From: Natronospira proteinivora
GTDB taxonomy: Bacteria > Pseudomonadota > Gammaproteobacteria > Natronospirales > Natronospiraceae
Length of the DNA: 64,000 bases
NCBI RefSeq assembly: GCF_024170465.1
Contig: NZ_JALJYF010000001.1
Span: forward strand, 1,488,001-1,552,000
Direction of reading: 5' to 3'
Position 1 is the first letter of the stretch. Each line of letters starts with the position of its first letter. The notes below the pieces were generated by a model. That model was not told the origin of the DNA. It saw nothing but the letters and a program-made list of their open reading frames with translations, and made no database searches. A program made the position numbers and the translations under genes. Below, one piece after another: positions 43,933-55,237 of the stretch.

Positions 43933-44741
43933 GATGCTGCCCTCGCTTCTCGATCCGCTTTGCTGGGTGGATAAACGGAGTTACCCCGGGACAGCGCGAT
44001 CAGCACCACGCCGACGGCAATCAAGGGCAGCGACAACAGCTGCCCCATGGTCAGCCAGTCCCAGGCCAAATAACCGATATGCTCGTCCGGCATCCGCACA
44101 AATTCCACCAGGAAGCGGAAGATACCGTACAACAGCGCGAACATGCCGGAGATGAACATGCGGGGACGCGGCTTGGCCGACAGCCAGAACAGCACAATAA
44201 ACAACACCAGCCCTTCCAGCGCTGCCTGGTAGAGCTGGGACGGATGCCGGGCCACACCGTTAACAATCATGCCGAAGGGGCTGTCGGTAGGCTTGCCCCA
44301 GAGTTCACTGTTGATGAAATTGCCGATACGCCCCAGGCCCAGGCCAATGGGGACCACCGGGGCGATGAAATCGCTGATATCGAAGAAATTACGTCCGTCC
44401 CGGCGACCATACAACCAGATGGCCACCAAGACCCCCAGCAGGCCGCCGTGGAAGCTCATGCCCCCCTGCCAGATCCGCAGAATAAGCGTGGGGTCATCCA
44501 TGTAGGCGCCGAAGTTGTAGAAGAGGATATAACCCAGGCGGCCGCCAAGGATAATGCCCAGTACCACATAGAAGGTCATGTCAGCCAGTGCCTGACTGTC
44601 CCAGCCCACATCCGGCCGCCGGGTTCGGCGTGCCAGCAGCCACCAGGCACCCAGCACGCCAAAGACGTACATCAAGCCATACCAGTGAATGGCCATCGGC
44701 CCCAGGGAAATGGCGACCGGGTCAATATCTGGGTAATGCAT
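43929..44741 (-). CDS. lgt: Prolipoprotein diacylglyceryl transferase
   Basis: 270 residues from ATG 44741 (AGGGGAA upstream). Seven helices; the Lgt signature [13 protein letters not shown] (about 139-151) and [12 protein letters not shown] are present. It adds diacylglyceryl to lipobox cysteines in the inner membrane, the step that the lipoproteins in this window need. Translationally coupled to thyA. Confidence 0.95.
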   Translation of the reverse strand: MHYPDIDPVAISLGPMAIHWYGLMYVFGVLGAWWLLARRTRRPDVGWDSQALADMTFYVVLGIILGGRLGYILFYNFGAYMDDPTLILRIWQGGMSFHGGLLGVLVAIWLYGRRDGRNFFDISDFIAPVVPIGLGLGRIGNFINSELWGKPTDSPFGMIVNGVARHPSQLYQAALEGLVLFIVLFWLSAKPRPRMFISGMFALLYGIFRFLVEFVRMPDEHIGYLAWDWLTMGQLLSLPLIAVGVVLIALSRGNSVYPPSKADREARAAS

Positions 44742-44910
44742 GGGCGTTCCCCTGTCGGGTGGCAACTGCCGGAGTGAATAATGTTTATCGGCTAAAGAGC
44801 GCTAGTTTACCGAATCGGCAAGGCGGGGAGAAACTCGGCTGAAGTCTTGGGCCGGATTGGGATAGAATGCGCCTCCCACAGCGCATTCCCAGTCCAGGAG
44901 TTTGATCAAC

Positions 44911-46110
44911 ATGGCGTATCCCGAATTGCAACTGAAGAAGAGCGAGGATCGTCGACTCCGGGCCGGCCATGCCTGGATATTCAGTAATGAAGTGGATTCC
45001 GGCAAAACCGCCCTGACCGATTTCGAGCCGGGCACCCTGGTGAATGTGCTCGGCCAGGGGGGCAAACCCCTGGGCACAGCCTATGTGAATCCCCATTCCC
45101 TGATTTGCGGCCGGGTCATCAGCCGCCGCTCGGATGTGGCCCTGGACAAGTCCCTGATCAAGCATCGTTTGAACATCGCGGCCGGTCTGCGAGAGCGCCT
45201 GTACGGCAAAGCCGCCTCTTGCCGCCTGGTGTTCGGCGAGTCCGACGGCCTGCCCGGCCTGATCGTGGACCGCTTCGATGACATCCTGGCGGTGCAGATC
45301 AGTACCGCCGGCATGGATCATCACGCCGATGCAGTCATTCAAGCTCTGGGAGAGACCTTTCGGCCGCGAGGCATCGTTTGGCGCAACGACAATCCGATCC
45401 GGGAATTGGAAGGACTCACCGTCAGCAAGCCGAGTATTGCCAGCGGCGAGGTGCCTGACACGGTGGAAATCGAGGAATCCGGCCTGCGTTTCCAAATCGC
45501 ACCGCTGGCCGGGCAAAAAACCGGCTGGTTTTTCGATCAGCGCGCCATGCGCGAGCGCCTGGAGCACTATCTCAAACCCGGCCTGCGGGTGCTGGATGTC
45601 TACAGCTACCTGGGCGCCTGGGGCCTGCGGGCGGCCCGTCAGGCGGATGCCGAAGTCACCTGCGTGGATCGTTCCGCGGATGCCCTGTCCGGGCTGGAAG
45701 CCAATGCCGATCTCAATGAGCTGGAGGTGGCCACCATCGAAGGCGATGCCATGGCGGTGCTCAAGACCCTACGCCAGGAAGAAGAGAAATTCGATCTGGT
45801 GATCGTGGACCCGCCCGCCCTGATCAAGCGCAGAAAAGATGCCAAGCAAGGACGCCAGGCCTATCGCCAGCTGAACCAGGCCGCCCTCCAGGTATTGGAG
45901 AAAAACGGCATTCTGGTATCAGCCTCCTGCTCCTCCCATCTGGCGCAGGCGGATCTGATCCGTACCGTACAAGCCGCCAGCCGGCATCTGGATCGCTCGG
46001 CCCAGCTGCTGGAAGTGGGCGGTCAGGGGCCGGATCATCCCATTCATCCGGCGATTCCGGAAACCGCCTACCTCAAGACCGCCTTCTTCCGCATCCTACC
46101 CAGTTGGTAA
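44911..46110 (+). CDS. rlmI: RlmI-like 23S rRNA (cytosine-5) methyltransferase
   Basis: 399 residues from ATG 44911 (AGGAG 11 nt upstream). N-terminal PUA domain (HAWIFSNEVDSG), EEHE-type linker and a class I methyltransferase with VLDVYSYLGAWGLRA (motif I) and DPPALIKRRKD (motif IV). RlmI methylates C1962 of 23S rRNA in E. coli. It stands alone. Confidence 0.88.
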   Translation: MAYPELQLKKSEDRRLRAGHAWIFSNEVDSGKTALTDFEPGTLVNVLGQGGKPLGTAYVNPHSLICGRVISRRSDVALDKSLIKHRLNIAAGLRERLYGKAASCRLVFGESDGLPGLIVDRFDDILAVQISTAGMDHHADAVIQALGETFRPRGIVWRNDNPIRELEGLTVSKPSIASGEVPDTVEIEESGLRFQIAPLAGQKTGWFFDQRAMRERLEHYLKPGLRVLDVYSYLGAWGLRAARQADAEVTCVDRSADALSGLEANADLNELEVATIEGDAMAVLKTLRQEEEKFDLVIVDPPALIKRRKDAKQGRQAYRQLNQAALQVLEKNGILVSASCSSHLAQADLIRTVQAASRHLDRSAQLLEVGGQGPDHPIHPAIPETAYLKTAFFRILPSW

Positions 46111-46142
46111 GCAGGCATCAGCAGCCGCTGGCTCCGCCGACA

Positions 46143-48971
46143 TCAATGGTGCCGGCGGAGCCAGCGGCCATCCTCGCGAAACACCTCGGTGGTGGGCCAG
46201 AAGTTGAGATCGGTCTTGAGCGTCACCACCTGCGTGGTCCCATCCCAGTCTTCCAGGCGCAGCCGCACGGGCTCACGATGCTGTCGCTCGGAAACCGCCT
46301 CCAGAAAGGCGTCCAGATCCCGCACTGTCTCGCCATCCACCTCGATGATGCGGCGGCCCGGGTTAAGGCCGAAGCGGCTGGCCGGTGAGCCGTAACTGAA
46401 GTTGGAAACAAACACACCCCGGCGCGGCACGCCGCGCTGGGCCGCCATGGCCCGGTGCGGCTCATGCAGAACGGCACCGGCCCAGTGCAGGACCCGCTCC
46501 ACACCACGGCCTTCCATCCGCTCCGTGGGTACGTCGACGTCCATCATTTCGCCGTCCCGGAGGATGGTCAAAGCCACCGACTCAGCCTGGCTGGCTTCAT
46601 TCAGGGTCTGGAAATCATTCACCGGTTGATCATTGACCGCCAATACCAGATCACCGGACTCCAGCACCTCCTCGGCGGGGGCGCCGGCCACAATCCGCTC
46701 CACGGACAACACCCCGCGCGGTTGATCGTCCAGGTCAGAGATCACCCGGACCCATTCTTCCGGCAGACCCAGCTTGCGGGCGCTGGACATGGGCATGAGC
46801 AGGAACTCCACTTCCAGGGAACGCAGGGCCTGTTCCTCTCGATACTGCCGCAGCGCAGTCTGGATGACATCGGCGGGAATACCCTTGAAGGCGCCGTCGC
46901 GGGCACCCTGCTTGCCGTAATCCGCCCACAGGGCCTGAATCCGGCCATGACGGTCCGCCAGCACACCGCCCACATCACTGGGCGGGTTGGCCACCGACAA
47001 AGTCTCCAGATTCACATCCCGGAAGCGAAAGCTGGAAGACAGGGACAATCGCAAGGGATCGAAACTGCCGGCTTCAGTCCGTCGTGACATCAGAGACTGA
47101 TCCGGGCGGTGGCCCACCACCCAGATATCATCGCCACTGCGCGGCCGACGGGGATTGAAGCTGGCGGAACGCACCTCACTGCCCACCAGCAGGACCGGGT
47201 CATACTGGACCAGCGCCAGGTTGTTCAGTGGGTGCAAGAACACGACCTCCCCCGGCACTTCCATGGAACTGGCGAAGGTCAGGCGCAGGTCCCCCATGCG
47301 GCTGGGCACGGCGGAGCGGTCGGTGAGCACCAGCCCCTCGGCGGCATCCACCACCACGCCGGTACCGGTAAATCCGACCCCATCCATGCCCTCTACCCGA
47401 TAGGGCATATCGAACTCCACCCAGACCAGGGAACGGGACAATCGCTGGGCTCGCTCGTCACGGTAATCGCCAAAGCGCACCGTGCCCGCCTGCAGATTTC
47501 GATTCTCCGGGGCCGAGGCAAATTCCTCACAGGGCCAGCGACCGGTATTCGCCTCCATTCGACATTGGCGGCCCGGGAACCAGGTGCGATCGATGCTCAG
47601 CGTGGCCAGAACTTCCCGGTGGGGCTCGTCCAGACGGGTGTAGCGCACAGGCACCCGGGCTCCATCGTTCAGGCCTTCAAAGACCTCTCTGAATGTCTCG
47701 ATATCCGGCGTTTCCTGACCATCCAGGCTGCGGATGATGGAGCCTCGGGGAATCCCGGCCCGGCCCAGCATGAAGCCGGGGGCGGCCACATAAACCGATC
47801 CGGGCGGGCGATTAAAATGCCGGGCCTGTTGGTAGGACAGGGGATTGAGCGTGGCGCCACCGGCCTCCACATACTCGGTGGGCGTGATCGTCTTCAAATC
47901 ACCTACGGTCAGCTCCACCCGTTGGGTTTCGCTGCCGCGACGGATATCCAGCTGCAGGGTTTCGCCCACCCGCTCATCCAGAATATCGGCCAGGGGCACA
48001 AACTGGGTAACCAGTTCCCCATTGATTCGCAGGAGGATGTCCCCGGGCCGTAATTTCTCATAGGCAGGCCCTTCGGGGACCACCCGGTCAACCACCAGCA
48101 TGCCGGTCTGTTCCGGGTAAGCCAGGCGAGCGGCGGTCTCGGTATCCTCGTCCAGGCCCAGACGACGAAGTTCGTCATAGGATTCACGGATAAAGGTGGT
48201 CTGAAGCGTGCCCCGGGTAATAGGCTCGTCCGCCTGCAACTTTTCCAGCACGCGAATGGCACGGTCCAGGGGCAGAAAATAACTGGAGCTGGCATCCATG
48301 CGCCCGGCGGCATTCAGCGCCAGGGCCGCCCCGGCCCGATTGATAACCGGTGAGCCGGAAGAGCCGCCGCTGGTGCCGGACGCCGCCTGTAGATAAAAGG
48401 TATTGAAATCGTTGTAACGCCCCCGCCCGTAGTCAGGGGCATCCCGATCCAGACGGGCCAGGGTTCCGGTGAGAATGGACAAACGCTCACCGGCATCATT
48501 ACCCACCACCCGAATATCCTCGCCCACCCGGGCGGCCTCCGGTGCCAGTTCGATGTTCACCGGGTCGATATGACGCAGGTCGTCGGGGTCGTAGCGGAAG
48601 AAACCGAAATCATGGACCGGGTCCCGGTAGACGGGGGTCAAATCCACTTCCTCGGAGTTCTGAAAGACCGCCTCGGCCACCACCGGCCCCGGAAAGACCA
48701 CATGGCGATTGGTAAGAATCAGGCCCCGCTCGGCGTCCACCACAAAACCGGTGGCCTCGGTGGTGCTCTCCCATTCCGTATCAAAGGGGCGGGGGGCATC
48801 CACCCGGATCTTCACCACGCCCGGGGCAATCCGGTCCAGGGTCTCCGCCCAACTGGGCTCGGCAGCCACCGGCCGGACGAGGCTGAAAAGAATGAGCCCG
48901 GCGAACAGCAGCCAGAACAAATGGAAATGGATGGGCGCATGCTTCCTCGCCTGTCTCATTCTCGACACCAT
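46143..48971 (-). CDS. Double HtrA-like serine protease/PDZ protein, second half degenerate (Nma111-like)
   Basis: 942 residues from ATG 48971 (GAGGTGA upstream), with an N-terminal membrane/signal segment. The first half has a trypsin-like triad: His90 (LTNRHV), Asp121 (VHDFGFF), Ser205 (GGSSGSP), then PDZ domains. The second half repeats the layout (about 515-700) but the triad positions read LTDRSA, LNNLALV and SDVGGVL, so it is catalytically dead, and more PDZ domains follow. This duplicated active-plus-dead plan is that of yeast Nma111. Probably an envelope quality-control protease or chaperone. Confidence 0.82.
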   Translation of the reverse strand: MVSRMRQARKHAPIHFHLFWLLFAGLILFSLVRPVAAEPSWAETLDRIAPGVVKIRVDAPRPFDTEWESTTEATGFVVDAERGLILTNRHVVFPGPVVAEAVFQNSEEVDLTPVYRDPVHDFGFFRYDPDDLRHIDPVNIELAPEAARVGEDIRVVGNDAGERLSILTGTLARLDRDAPDYGRGRYNDFNTFYLQAASGTSGGSSGSPVINRAGAALALNAAGRMDASSSYFLPLDRAIRVLEKLQADEPITRGTLQTTFIRESYDELRRLGLDEDTETAARLAYPEQTGMLVVDRVVPEGPAYEKLRPGDILLRINGELVTQFVPLADILDERVGETLQLDIRRGSETQRVELTVGDLKTITPTEYVEAGGATLNPLSYQQARHFNRPPGSVYVAAPGFMLGRAGIPRGSIIRSLDGQETPDIETFREVFEGLNDGARVPVRYTRLDEPHREVLATLSIDRTWFPGRQCRMEANTGRWPCEEFASAPENRNLQAGTVRFGDYRDERAQRLSRSLVWVEFDMPYRVEGMDGVGFTGTGVVVDAAEGLVLTDRSAVPSRMGDLRLTFASSMEVPGEVVFLHPLNNLALVQYDPVLLVGSEVRSASFNPRRPRSGDDIWVVGHRPDQSLMSRRTEAGSFDPLRLSLSSSFRFRDVNLETLSVANPPSDVGGVLADRHGRIQALWADYGKQGARDGAFKGIPADVIQTALRQYREEQALRSLEVEFLLMPMSSARKLGLPEEWVRVISDLDDQPRGVLSVERIVAGAPAEEVLESGDLVLAVNDQPVNDFQTLNEASQAESVALTILRDGEMMDVDVPTERMEGRGVERVLHWAGAVLHEPHRAMAAQRGVPRRGVFVSNFSYGSPASRFGLNPGRRIIEVDGETVRDLDAFLEAVSERQHREPVRLRLEDWDGTTQVVTLKTDLNFWPTTEVFREDGRWLRRHH

Positions 48972-48994
48972 GCTCACCTCAGGTTGTGGGCCTC

Positions 48995-49930
48995 TCAGCC
49001 CAGGTCTACGCCAAAGATATTACGAAAACTGGACTCAAACTGGGCCCGATCAAAACGATGGTTCTGGGTTCCATGCTGAGCCACTTTCAGTGAACCCATC
49101 AAGGAAGCGATACGGCCGGTGGTCTGCCAGTCCCAATCATTCATCAGCCCGTAAAGCAGGCCGGCTCGATAGGCATCGCCACAGCCAGTGGGGTCATTCA
49201 CTGCCGACGGCGTCACCGGCTCGATTTCATGGACTTGGTCACCGGCATAAATCACAGAACCGTGAGCCCCGCGAGTTACGATCATGGCCTCCACCCGACT
49301 GGCCAGCGCCTCCCGGGACAGGCCCGTACGTTCTTCGAGCATTCCCGCCTCATAATCGTTCACTGCCAGCCAACGGGCCTTGTCCACAAAATCCAGCAGT
49401 TCTTCGCCATTGAACATGGGCAAGCCCTGGCCGGGATCGAAGATGAAGGGAATACCGGCCTCGGCGAACTCCCGAGCGTGCTGAATCATGCCATCGCGAC
49501 CATCCGGGGCCACAATGCCCAACTTGATGCCGGCATCGCTGGGCACGGATTGAATATGGGAGTGGTTCATGGCGCCGGGGTGGAAAGCGGTGATCTGGTT
49601 GTCATCCAGGTCGGTGGTAATAAAGGCCTGGGCGGTATATTCACTATTTACCTGGCGTACAAAGCGCTGATCAATACCGCAGTCGTCCAGCCAGGCCCGG
49701 TAGTCATCAAAATCACTGCCCACCGTGGCCATGGGCAGGCCTTCGCCGCCCAGCAGCTTGAGGTTATAGGCAATGTTGCCGGCCGTGCCACCAAACTCCC
49801 GGCGCAGTTCCGGCACCAGGAAAGCCACGTTCAGCATGTGAACCCGATCAGGCATGATCTGGTCCTTGAAGCGGCCATTGAAGACCATGATGCTGTCGAA
49901 GGCATAGGAACCGCAGATCAGTGCCGTCAT
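48995..49930 (-). CDS. PfkB-family sugar/nucleoside kinase (adenosine-kinase-like)
   Basis: 311 residues. GGTAGNIAYNLKLLGG near the N-terminus and the ATP/anion-hole signature DPTGCGDAYRAGLLYGL near residue 250 (Asp base) define the family. The N-terminal ICGSYAFDSIMVF resembles bacterial adenosine kinases. It phosphorylates a sugar or nucleoside with ATP. It follows the glycine cleavage operon, separated by a terminator. Confidence 0.85.
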   Translation of the reverse strand: MTALICGSYAFDSIMVFNGRFKDQIMPDRVHMLNVAFLVPELRREFGGTAGNIAYNLKLLGGEGLPMATVGSDFDDYRAWLDDCGIDQRFVRQVNSEYTAQAFITTDLDDNQITAFHPGAMNHSHIQSVPSDAGIKLGIVAPDGRDGMIQHAREFAEAGIPFIFDPGQGLPMFNGEELLDFVDKARWLAVNDYEAGMLEERTGLSREALASRVEAMIVTRGAHGSVIYAGDQVHEIEPVTPSAVNDPTGCGDAYRAGLLYGLMNDWDWQTTGRIASLMGSLKVAQHGTQNHRFDRAQFESSFRNIFGVDLG

Positions 49931-49998
49931 TTGATGACTCCTTGTTTCATGAATGCTAGCCCGGGTAGAGCAAGGGGCTTAATCAGAAAATATCTCAC

Positions 49999-50053
49999 GA
50001 AAAAACGCCAAGTGGCCAAGGAAATGGATGCGAACTCCCCGGCGACTTGGCGT
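49999..50053 (-). terminator. Terminator of the glycine cleavage operon
   Basis: ACTTGGCGT/ACGCCAAGT arms (50045-50053 and 50005-50013) with a 31-nt loop that also pairs internally, followed on the minus strand by six T. Confidence 0.75.
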
Positions 50054-50085
50054 CCTTGTGGGTCTTGATCTATAAGCAATCGTCA

Positions 50086-51543
50086 CTAGGCGGCATTGGC
50101 CTTGCGCCAGGCCAGGTCCAGCTGCTTGGCCGCCTTGACGTCGTCCAAACGCTTGACCGGCAATGTATAGGGTGCCCCCTTGAGCTTGGCCGGGTCCGTC
50201 TCGCCTTCCCGCTTGATGGCGACCATTGCCTCCACGAAACCGTCCAGTTCTTCCTTGGCTTCGGTCTCGGTGGGCTCAATGAGCAAACACTCCGGAACCA
50301 GCAGGGGAAAGTACATGGTGGGCGCGTGATAGCCATAATCCAGTAGACGCTTGGCGTAATCGGTGGCGATAACACCGTCTTCCTTGGCTTGGCGCTTCAG
50401 TGTAACAATGAACTCGTGACTGGCGCGGCGATCCGGATAGGCCAGGTCGAATCCGGCCTCCCGCAGCTTCACCATCAGATAGTTGGCATTGAGGGTGGCG
50501 TATTCGCCCACCCGCTGCATGCCTTCCCGGCCCAGCATGCGGGCATAGATATAGGCCCGCAGGAGAACCCCGGCATTGCCCATGAAGGCGGAGAGCCGGC
50601 CAATGCTGTTGGGCAGCTCCTCGTCCTTGCTCCAGCGGAAGCCCTCGCCTTCCTTGACCACCACCGGACCCGGCATGAAGGGCTTGAGCCGTTCACTGAC
50701 ACCAATGGCGCCGGAGCCCGGCCCACCACCACCATGGGGCGTGGAGAAGGTCTTATGGAGATTCATGTGAATCACATCGAAACCCATGTCCCCCGGGCGC
50801 ACCTTGCCCAGAATGGCATTGAGGTTGGCACCATCGTAATAGAGCAGGCCGCCGGCCTCATGGATGATCTTTGCCATGTCCTCGATCTTGCGGTCGAAGA
50901 CCCCCACCGTGGAGGGGTTGGTGAGCATGATGCCGGCGGTCTTCGGCCCCACCACTTCCCGCAGGGCATCCAGATCCACATCGCCGTCCTTGCCGGTGGG
51001 GATTTCCCGCACCTTGCAGCCACACATGGTAGCGGTGGCCGGATTGGTGCCGTGAGCGGCATCGGGGACGATGATCTCATCGCGCTCATGGTCGCCACGG
51101 CTCTCGTGGTAGGCCCGGATCATCGCCACACCGGAGAATTCCCCCTGGGCACCGGCCATGGGGGTCAGGGAGACGCCGGCCATGCCGGTGACTTCCTGAA
51201 GAATATCCTGAAGGTCATGCATGCAGGCGAGAAAACCCTGGCCATGGCTTTCCGGCCCCAGCGGATGGCGGGACAGGAAACCCGGCAACATGGCCAAGGT
51301 ATTACAGGCCCGCGGGTTGTATTTCATGGTGCAGGAACCCAGGGGATAGAAATGGGTATCAATGGAGAAATTTTTCTGGGACAGACGGGTGTAGTGGCGA
51401 ACCACCTGCAACTCCGACACCGCCGGCAATTCCGGCGCCTCTCGGCGACGGAAGGCTTCTGGAATATCATCCATGGCCGGGTATTCCTGGGGTGCCTGGG
51501 CGTAAGCGCGGCGCCCCTGACGGGCATGTTCAAAGATCATCAT
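50086..51543 (-). CDS. gcvPB: Glycine dehydrogenase (decarboxylating) subunit 2
   Basis: 485 residues; PLP lysine K264 in [28 protein letters not shown] and [11 protein letters not shown] are family marks. With GcvPA it forms the split P-protein that decarboxylates glycine and loads the aminomethyl group on the lipoyl arm of GcvH. It is the last gene of the gcv cluster, 89 bp after tpx. Confidence 0.95.
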   Translation of the reverse strand: MMIFEHARQGRRAYAQAPQEYPAMDDIPEAFRRREAPELPAVSELQVVRHYTRLSQKNFSIDTHFYPLGSCTMKYNPRACNTLAMLPGFLSRHPLGPESHGQGFLACMHDLQDILQEVTGMAGVSLTPMAGAQGEFSGVAMIRAYHESRGDHERDEIIVPDAAHGTNPATATMCGCKVREIPTGKDGDVDLDALREVVGPKTAGIMLTNPSTVGVFDRKIEDMAKIIHEAGGLLYYDGANLNAILGKVRPGDMGFDVIHMNLHKTFSTPHGGGGPGSGAIGVSERLKPFMPGPVVVKEGEGFRWSKDEELPNSIGRLSAFMGNAGVLLRAYIYARMLGREGMQRVGEYATLNANYLMVKLREAGFDLAYPDRRASHEFIVTLKRQAKEDGVIATDYAKRLLDYGYHAPTMYFPLLVPECLLIEPTETEAKEELDGFVEAMVAIKREGETDPAKLKGAPYTLPVKRLDDVKAAKQLDLAWRKANAA

Positions 51544-51632
51544 GGTCGTCTGTTCCCAGTCGTATTCGTGTTCCGCTCAATGAGGTCCAGGCCGGTGAGT
51601 CCAGCCTGATCATTTCAAGCAAGTGCCATAAT

Positions 51633-52133
51633 TCAGCCAAGGGCCTTGATAGCCGCTTCGTAATCCGGTTCCTCGGCGATCTCCGGAACCAGTTCCCGAT
51701 ACACCACCTTGTCGTTCTCATCCAAGACCACCACCGCACGGGCAGTGATGCCGGCCATGGGGCCGTCTTCGATCAACACCCCGTAATCCCGGGCGAAATC
51801 ACGGCTGCGCATCAGCGACAGGTTCACCACATTGTCCAGAGATTCATCCGAGCAGAAACGTTCCATGGCAAAGGGCAGATCCGCCGAGATCATCAGCATC
51901 ACGGTGTCGGAATGCTGGCTGGCATGCTGGTTGAACTTGCGCGTGGAATTGGCGCAAACCGGCGTATCCATGCTGGGGAAGATGTTGAGCAGTTTCTTCT
52001 TGCCGGCAAAATCCGACAGGCTCTTGTCGGACAGGTCCTTGGCGGTCAGGCGAAAATCCGGGGCCTTGTCGCCCACTGCCGGCATGTCTCCATTGGTGTG
52101 GATCTCATTGCCTTTCAGGGTAATCGTCGCCAT
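51633..52133 (-). CDS. tpx: Thiol peroxidase (Tpx), inside the gcv operon
   Basis: 166 residues from ATG 52133 (AAGGAG upstream). Peroxidatic C60 ([10 protein letters not shown]) and resolving C94 (ERFCSDE), spaced as in atypical 2-Cys peroxiredoxins. It reduces peroxides with thioredoxin in the cytoplasm or periplasm. It is placed between gcvPA (48 bp) and gcvPB, all on one strand, so coexpression with glycine cleavage is likely. The location is uncommon. Confidence 0.93.
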   Translation of the reverse strand: MATITLKGNEIHTNGDMPAVGDKAPDFRLTAKDLSDKSLSDFAGKKKLLNIFPSMDTPVCANSTRKFNQHASQHSDTVMLMISADLPFAMERFCSDESLDNVVNLSLMRSRDFARDYGVLIEDGPMAGITARAVVVLDENDKVVYRELVPEIAEEPDYEAAIKALG

Positions 52134-52181
52134 TGATGCAAACTCCTTTAACGGGCTGGTTTCAGCCACAAATGCGGCTTA

Positions 52182-53555
52182 TCAGGCGGCCTTGACCGAG
52201 GCGAGCACCTCGCCCAATACATCCCGATAAGCACGAATATCGTCTTCGGTCTTGGTCTCGGTGGCGCAGACCAGAATCGCCTCGCCCAGCTCCGGGTACC
52301 AGTCCTTGAGCGACAAGCCGCCCAGGACGCCACGCTCGGCCATGGCATCCAGTACCTTGTCCGCGGGCCGGTCCAGACGGATCACCGTCTCATGGAAATA
52401 AGGGCTATCAAAAGCCCCATTGACACCATTCAGCTCGCTCACTGCATCCCGCAACTGGCGGGTGCGCTGGTGGGAGACCGCCGCCACCCGGGCCAGGCCT
52501 TCAGCGCCCAGCAGCGCCATGTAAATGGTGGCCGCCGTGACCATCAGGCCCTGGTTGGTGCAGATATTGGAGGTGGCCTTGGAACGGCGGATATGCTGTT
52601 CCCGTGGCTGCAGGGTCAGGGTAAAGCCCTCCTTGCCGTCTTCATCGACTGTGCGGCCCACCAATCGCCCGGGCATCTGGCGCACCAGCTTCTGACTGCA
52701 GCAGAGTATCCCGAAATAGGGCCCACCGGAGGACAGGGGAACACCCAGGGGCTGGCCTTCACCCACCATGATATCGGCGCCCTTCTCACCCCAGTTCCCC
52801 GGCGGCTCAATCACCGCCAGACTGGTGGGGTTCACCACGGCAATCACCAAAGCGCCGTTCTCATGGGCCCAATCCGTAATGGCATCAACTTCCTCCAGGG
52901 AGCCGAAGAAGTTGGGCTGGGGAATCACCACGGCGGTGATGTCTTCTCCCTCATGGGCCTTAAAGGCACTCAACGGCGTGCTGCCCTTCTCCCGTTCGAA
53001 GTCCACGCTCTGGAAATCCAGCTCCTGGGCCCCGGCGATGGCCTGGGTCACCTGGCGGTACAAGGGATGCACGCTCCGGGGCACGAGGATCTTCCGGGAC
53101 TTGGATTTGCGATTGGCCCGCACGGCCATGAGGCTGGCTTCCGCCAGGGCCGTGGCACCGTCATACAGGGAGGCGTTGGAAACGTCCATGGCCGTAAGCT
53201 CGGTCATCATGGACTGATATTCGTAGATCAGCTGCAGGGTGCCCTGACTGGCCTCGGCCTGATAGGGCGTGTAGGCACTGTAGTACTCACCCCGGGTGGT
53301 GATCTCCCATACCGCAGCCGGAATATGATGCTCATAAGCGCCAGCGCCGATGAAACAGCTGGCATGACCGTCCTGGGCTGCGCGCTCATGCATGAGGCGG
53401 GAGATGGCCATCTCGCTCAGTGAGTCCGGCACCCCGGGCAGGTCGTGAATACGCAAGCTGTCCGGGATCTCGTCAAACAACTGCTCGATGCTTTCCACGC
53501 CGATGGCGTCCAGCATCTCCCGAACTTCGTTTTCGGTATGGGGAATAAAAGGCAT
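52182..53555 (-). CDS. gcvPA: Glycine dehydrogenase (decarboxylating) subunit 1
   Basis: 457 residues from ATG 53555; the ribosome site is weak (GGATAACGG). The N-terminal [17 protein letters not shown] and the [14 protein letters not shown]-like [17 protein letters not shown] stretch are typical of GcvPA. It is the partner of GcvPB. The ORF opens 14 codons earlier without support. Confidence 0.94.
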   Translation of the reverse strand: MPFIPHTENEVREMLDAIGVESIEQLFDEIPDSLRIHDLPGVPDSLSEMAISRLMHERAAQDGHASCFIGAGAYEHHIPAAVWEITTRGEYYSAYTPYQAEASQGTLQLIYEYQSMMTELTAMDVSNASLYDGATALAEASLMAVRANRKSKSRKILVPRSVHPLYRQVTQAIAGAQELDFQSVDFEREKGSTPLSAFKAHEGEDITAVVIPQPNFFGSLEEVDAITDWAHENGALVIAVVNPTSLAVIEPPGNWGEKGADIMVGEGQPLGVPLSSGGPYFGILCCSQKLVRQMPGRLVGRTVDEDGKEGFTLTLQPREQHIRRSKATSNICTNQGLMVTAATIYMALLGAEGLARVAAVSHQRTRQLRDAVSELNGVNGAFDSPYFHETVIRLDRPADKVLDAMAERGVLGGLSLKDWYPELGEAILVCATETKTEDDIRAYRDVLGEVLASVKAA

Positions 53556-53634
53556 CGCCGTTATCCAATTCTCGTCATGAATACGATGTAATGACACCCG
53601 GCAAGCTCAAGGGCTGCCGGGTGTCAAACTGGCA

Positions 53635-54024
53635 TTACTCGTCTTCCAGGAGCTTCTGGTAGGCCGCGGCATCCATCAGGCCATCCACGTCTTCCGGCTT
53701 TTCCGGGCGCAGGCGGAAGATCCAGCCCTCGCCGTAGGGGTCTTCATTCACATGCTCGGGCTCATCGGCCAGGGATTCATGGGATTCCACCACTTCGCCC
53801 GCCACGGGGCAGTAGATATCGGAGGCCGCCTTGACCGACTCCACCACGGCAGCCGCATCACCGGCACCATAGCTTTCACCCACTTCCGGGGCTTCCACAT
53901 AGACCAGATCCCCCAGGGCACCCTGGGCATGGTCGGAAATACCCACGGTAATGGTGCCGTCGTCTTCCACCCGTACCCATTCGTGGCTTTTTGCGTATTT
54001 AAGTTCAGCCGGGACCTTGCTCAT
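53635..54024 (-). CDS. gcvH: Glycine cleavage system H protein
   Basis: 129 residues from ATG 54024 (GGGAGA upstream). Lipoyl-lysine K65 in [30 protein letters not shown] at the N-terminus is the family start. It carries the aminomethyl intermediate between P, T and L proteins. Between gcvT (43 bp) and gcvPA (79 bp). Confidence 0.96.
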   Translation of the reverse strand: MSKVPAELKYAKSHEWVRVEDDGTITVGISDHAQGALGDLVYVEAPEVGESYGAGDAAAVVESVKAASDIYCPVAGEVVESHESLADEPEHVNEDPYGEGWIFRLRPEKPEDVDGLMDAAAYQKLLEDE

Positions 54025-54067
54025 GGATTGATCTCCCTTGTTCAGTTTGGAATCGATGCCGCCGCCT

Positions 54068-55159
54068 TCAGACGGTGACCTTGATTTCACCCTGCCGGAC
54101 GAAGGGTGGCTTGACCACTTTGGCCGGCACACGTCGTTTGCGAATTTCCACTTCCACCGTCTCACCGCAATTTTTGGGGACCCGCGCCAGCCCGATGGAA
54201 CGCTCCAGGGTGGGAGAATAGCTGCCACTGGTCACTTCCCCTTCCCCGCCATCACAGACGACGGCCTGATGAGAGCGTAGTACACCCCGGCCCTCCAGAA
54301 TCAGGCCGACAAATTTCCATGCCACGCCCCCAGCCTTTTTGGCCGCCAGGGCCTTGCGCCCGATAAAGTCCCGGTCCTCGGGCTCCCAGGCCACGGTCCA
54401 GCCCAGACCGGACTCCAGCGGTGTCACGGATTCGTCCATATCGGTGCCGTAAAGATTCAGCCCCGCCTCCAAGCGCAAGGTATCCCGGGCACCCAGACCG
54501 ATGGGCGCCACATCCGCTTCCATCAGGCCCTGCCAGAAGGACACCACGTCATCGGCCGGCAGTACCATCTCGAAACCGTCTTCACCGGTATAACCCGTCC
54601 GGGCCAGGAAGATATCGTCAAAATCGCCACAGCCGAAGGGCTTTATCGCCAGCGCCGCCTCGCGATGCGCCTCCGGCAGCAAGCCGGCCACACGCTCACG
54701 GGCCTTGGGGCCCTGCACCGCCAACATGGTGGTATCCGCCTGTTCGCTGACGGTCACCCCTTCGGCTTCATCGGCCCGGGCGCGAATCCAGGCCAGATCC
54801 TTATCGCGGGTGGCGGCATTCACCACCAGGCGATAACGGTCCTCGGCCCGCCAATAGGTAATCAGATCGTCGATGACACCGCCCTGCTCATCCAGCATGC
54901 AACCATACAGGGCACGGCCCGGCTGCTTCATTTTGGCGATATCATTGGATAGCAGGCGGCGCAGGAAGGTCTTGACCCCCGGCCCCTCCACATCCACCAC
55001 CGTCATGTGGGAAACATCGAAAACACCGGCCGCTTGGCGTACCTTATGATGTTCTTCGATCTGGGAGCCGTAATTGACCGGCATGTCCCAGCCGCCGAAA
55101 TCCACCATGCGGGCACCGAGGGCCACATGCTGATCGTAGAGAGGAGTTCTGTTGCCCAT
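54068..55159 (-). CDS. gcvT: Glycine cleavage T protein (aminomethyltransferase)
   Basis: 363 residues. [31 protein letters not shown] and the C-terminal GCVT domain are present. It transfers the methylene unit to tetrahydrofolate and releases ammonia. First gene of the gcv operon. A candidate promoter lies about 50-80 bp upstream. No glycine riboswitch is recognisable in the leader. Confidence 0.96.
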   Translation of the reverse strand: MGNRTPLYDQHVALGARMVDFGGWDMPVNYGSQIEEHHKVRQAAGVFDVSHMTVVDVEGPGVKTFLRRLLSNDIAKMKQPGRALYGCMLDEQGGVIDDLITYWRAEDRYRLVVNAATRDKDLAWIRARADEAEGVTVSEQADTTMLAVQGPKARERVAGLLPEAHREAALAIKPFGCGDFDDIFLARTGYTGEDGFEMVLPADDVVSFWQGLMEADVAPIGLGARDTLRLEAGLNLYGTDMDESVTPLESGLGWTVAWEPEDRDFIGRKALAAKKAGGVAWKFVGLILEGRGVLRSHQAVVCDGGEGEVTSGSYSPTLERSIGLARVPKNCGETVEVEIRKRRVPAKVVKPPFVRQGEIKVTV

Positions 55160-55207
55160 ACGGGTCCTTGGTTATCCTTGTTGACTCGTGTGCATCGAAG
55201 GCCCGAC

Positions 55208-55237
55208 ATGATACCGGAAGCGTCCGGTGCGCACCAA
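55208..55237 (-). promoter_or_regulatory. Candidate promoter of the gcv operon
   Basis: Minus-strand TTGGTG (55237-55232) and TATCAT (55213-55208) with an 18-bp spacer, 48 bp upstream of gcvT. Each hexamer is an imperfect sigma-70 match. Confidence 0.4.
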
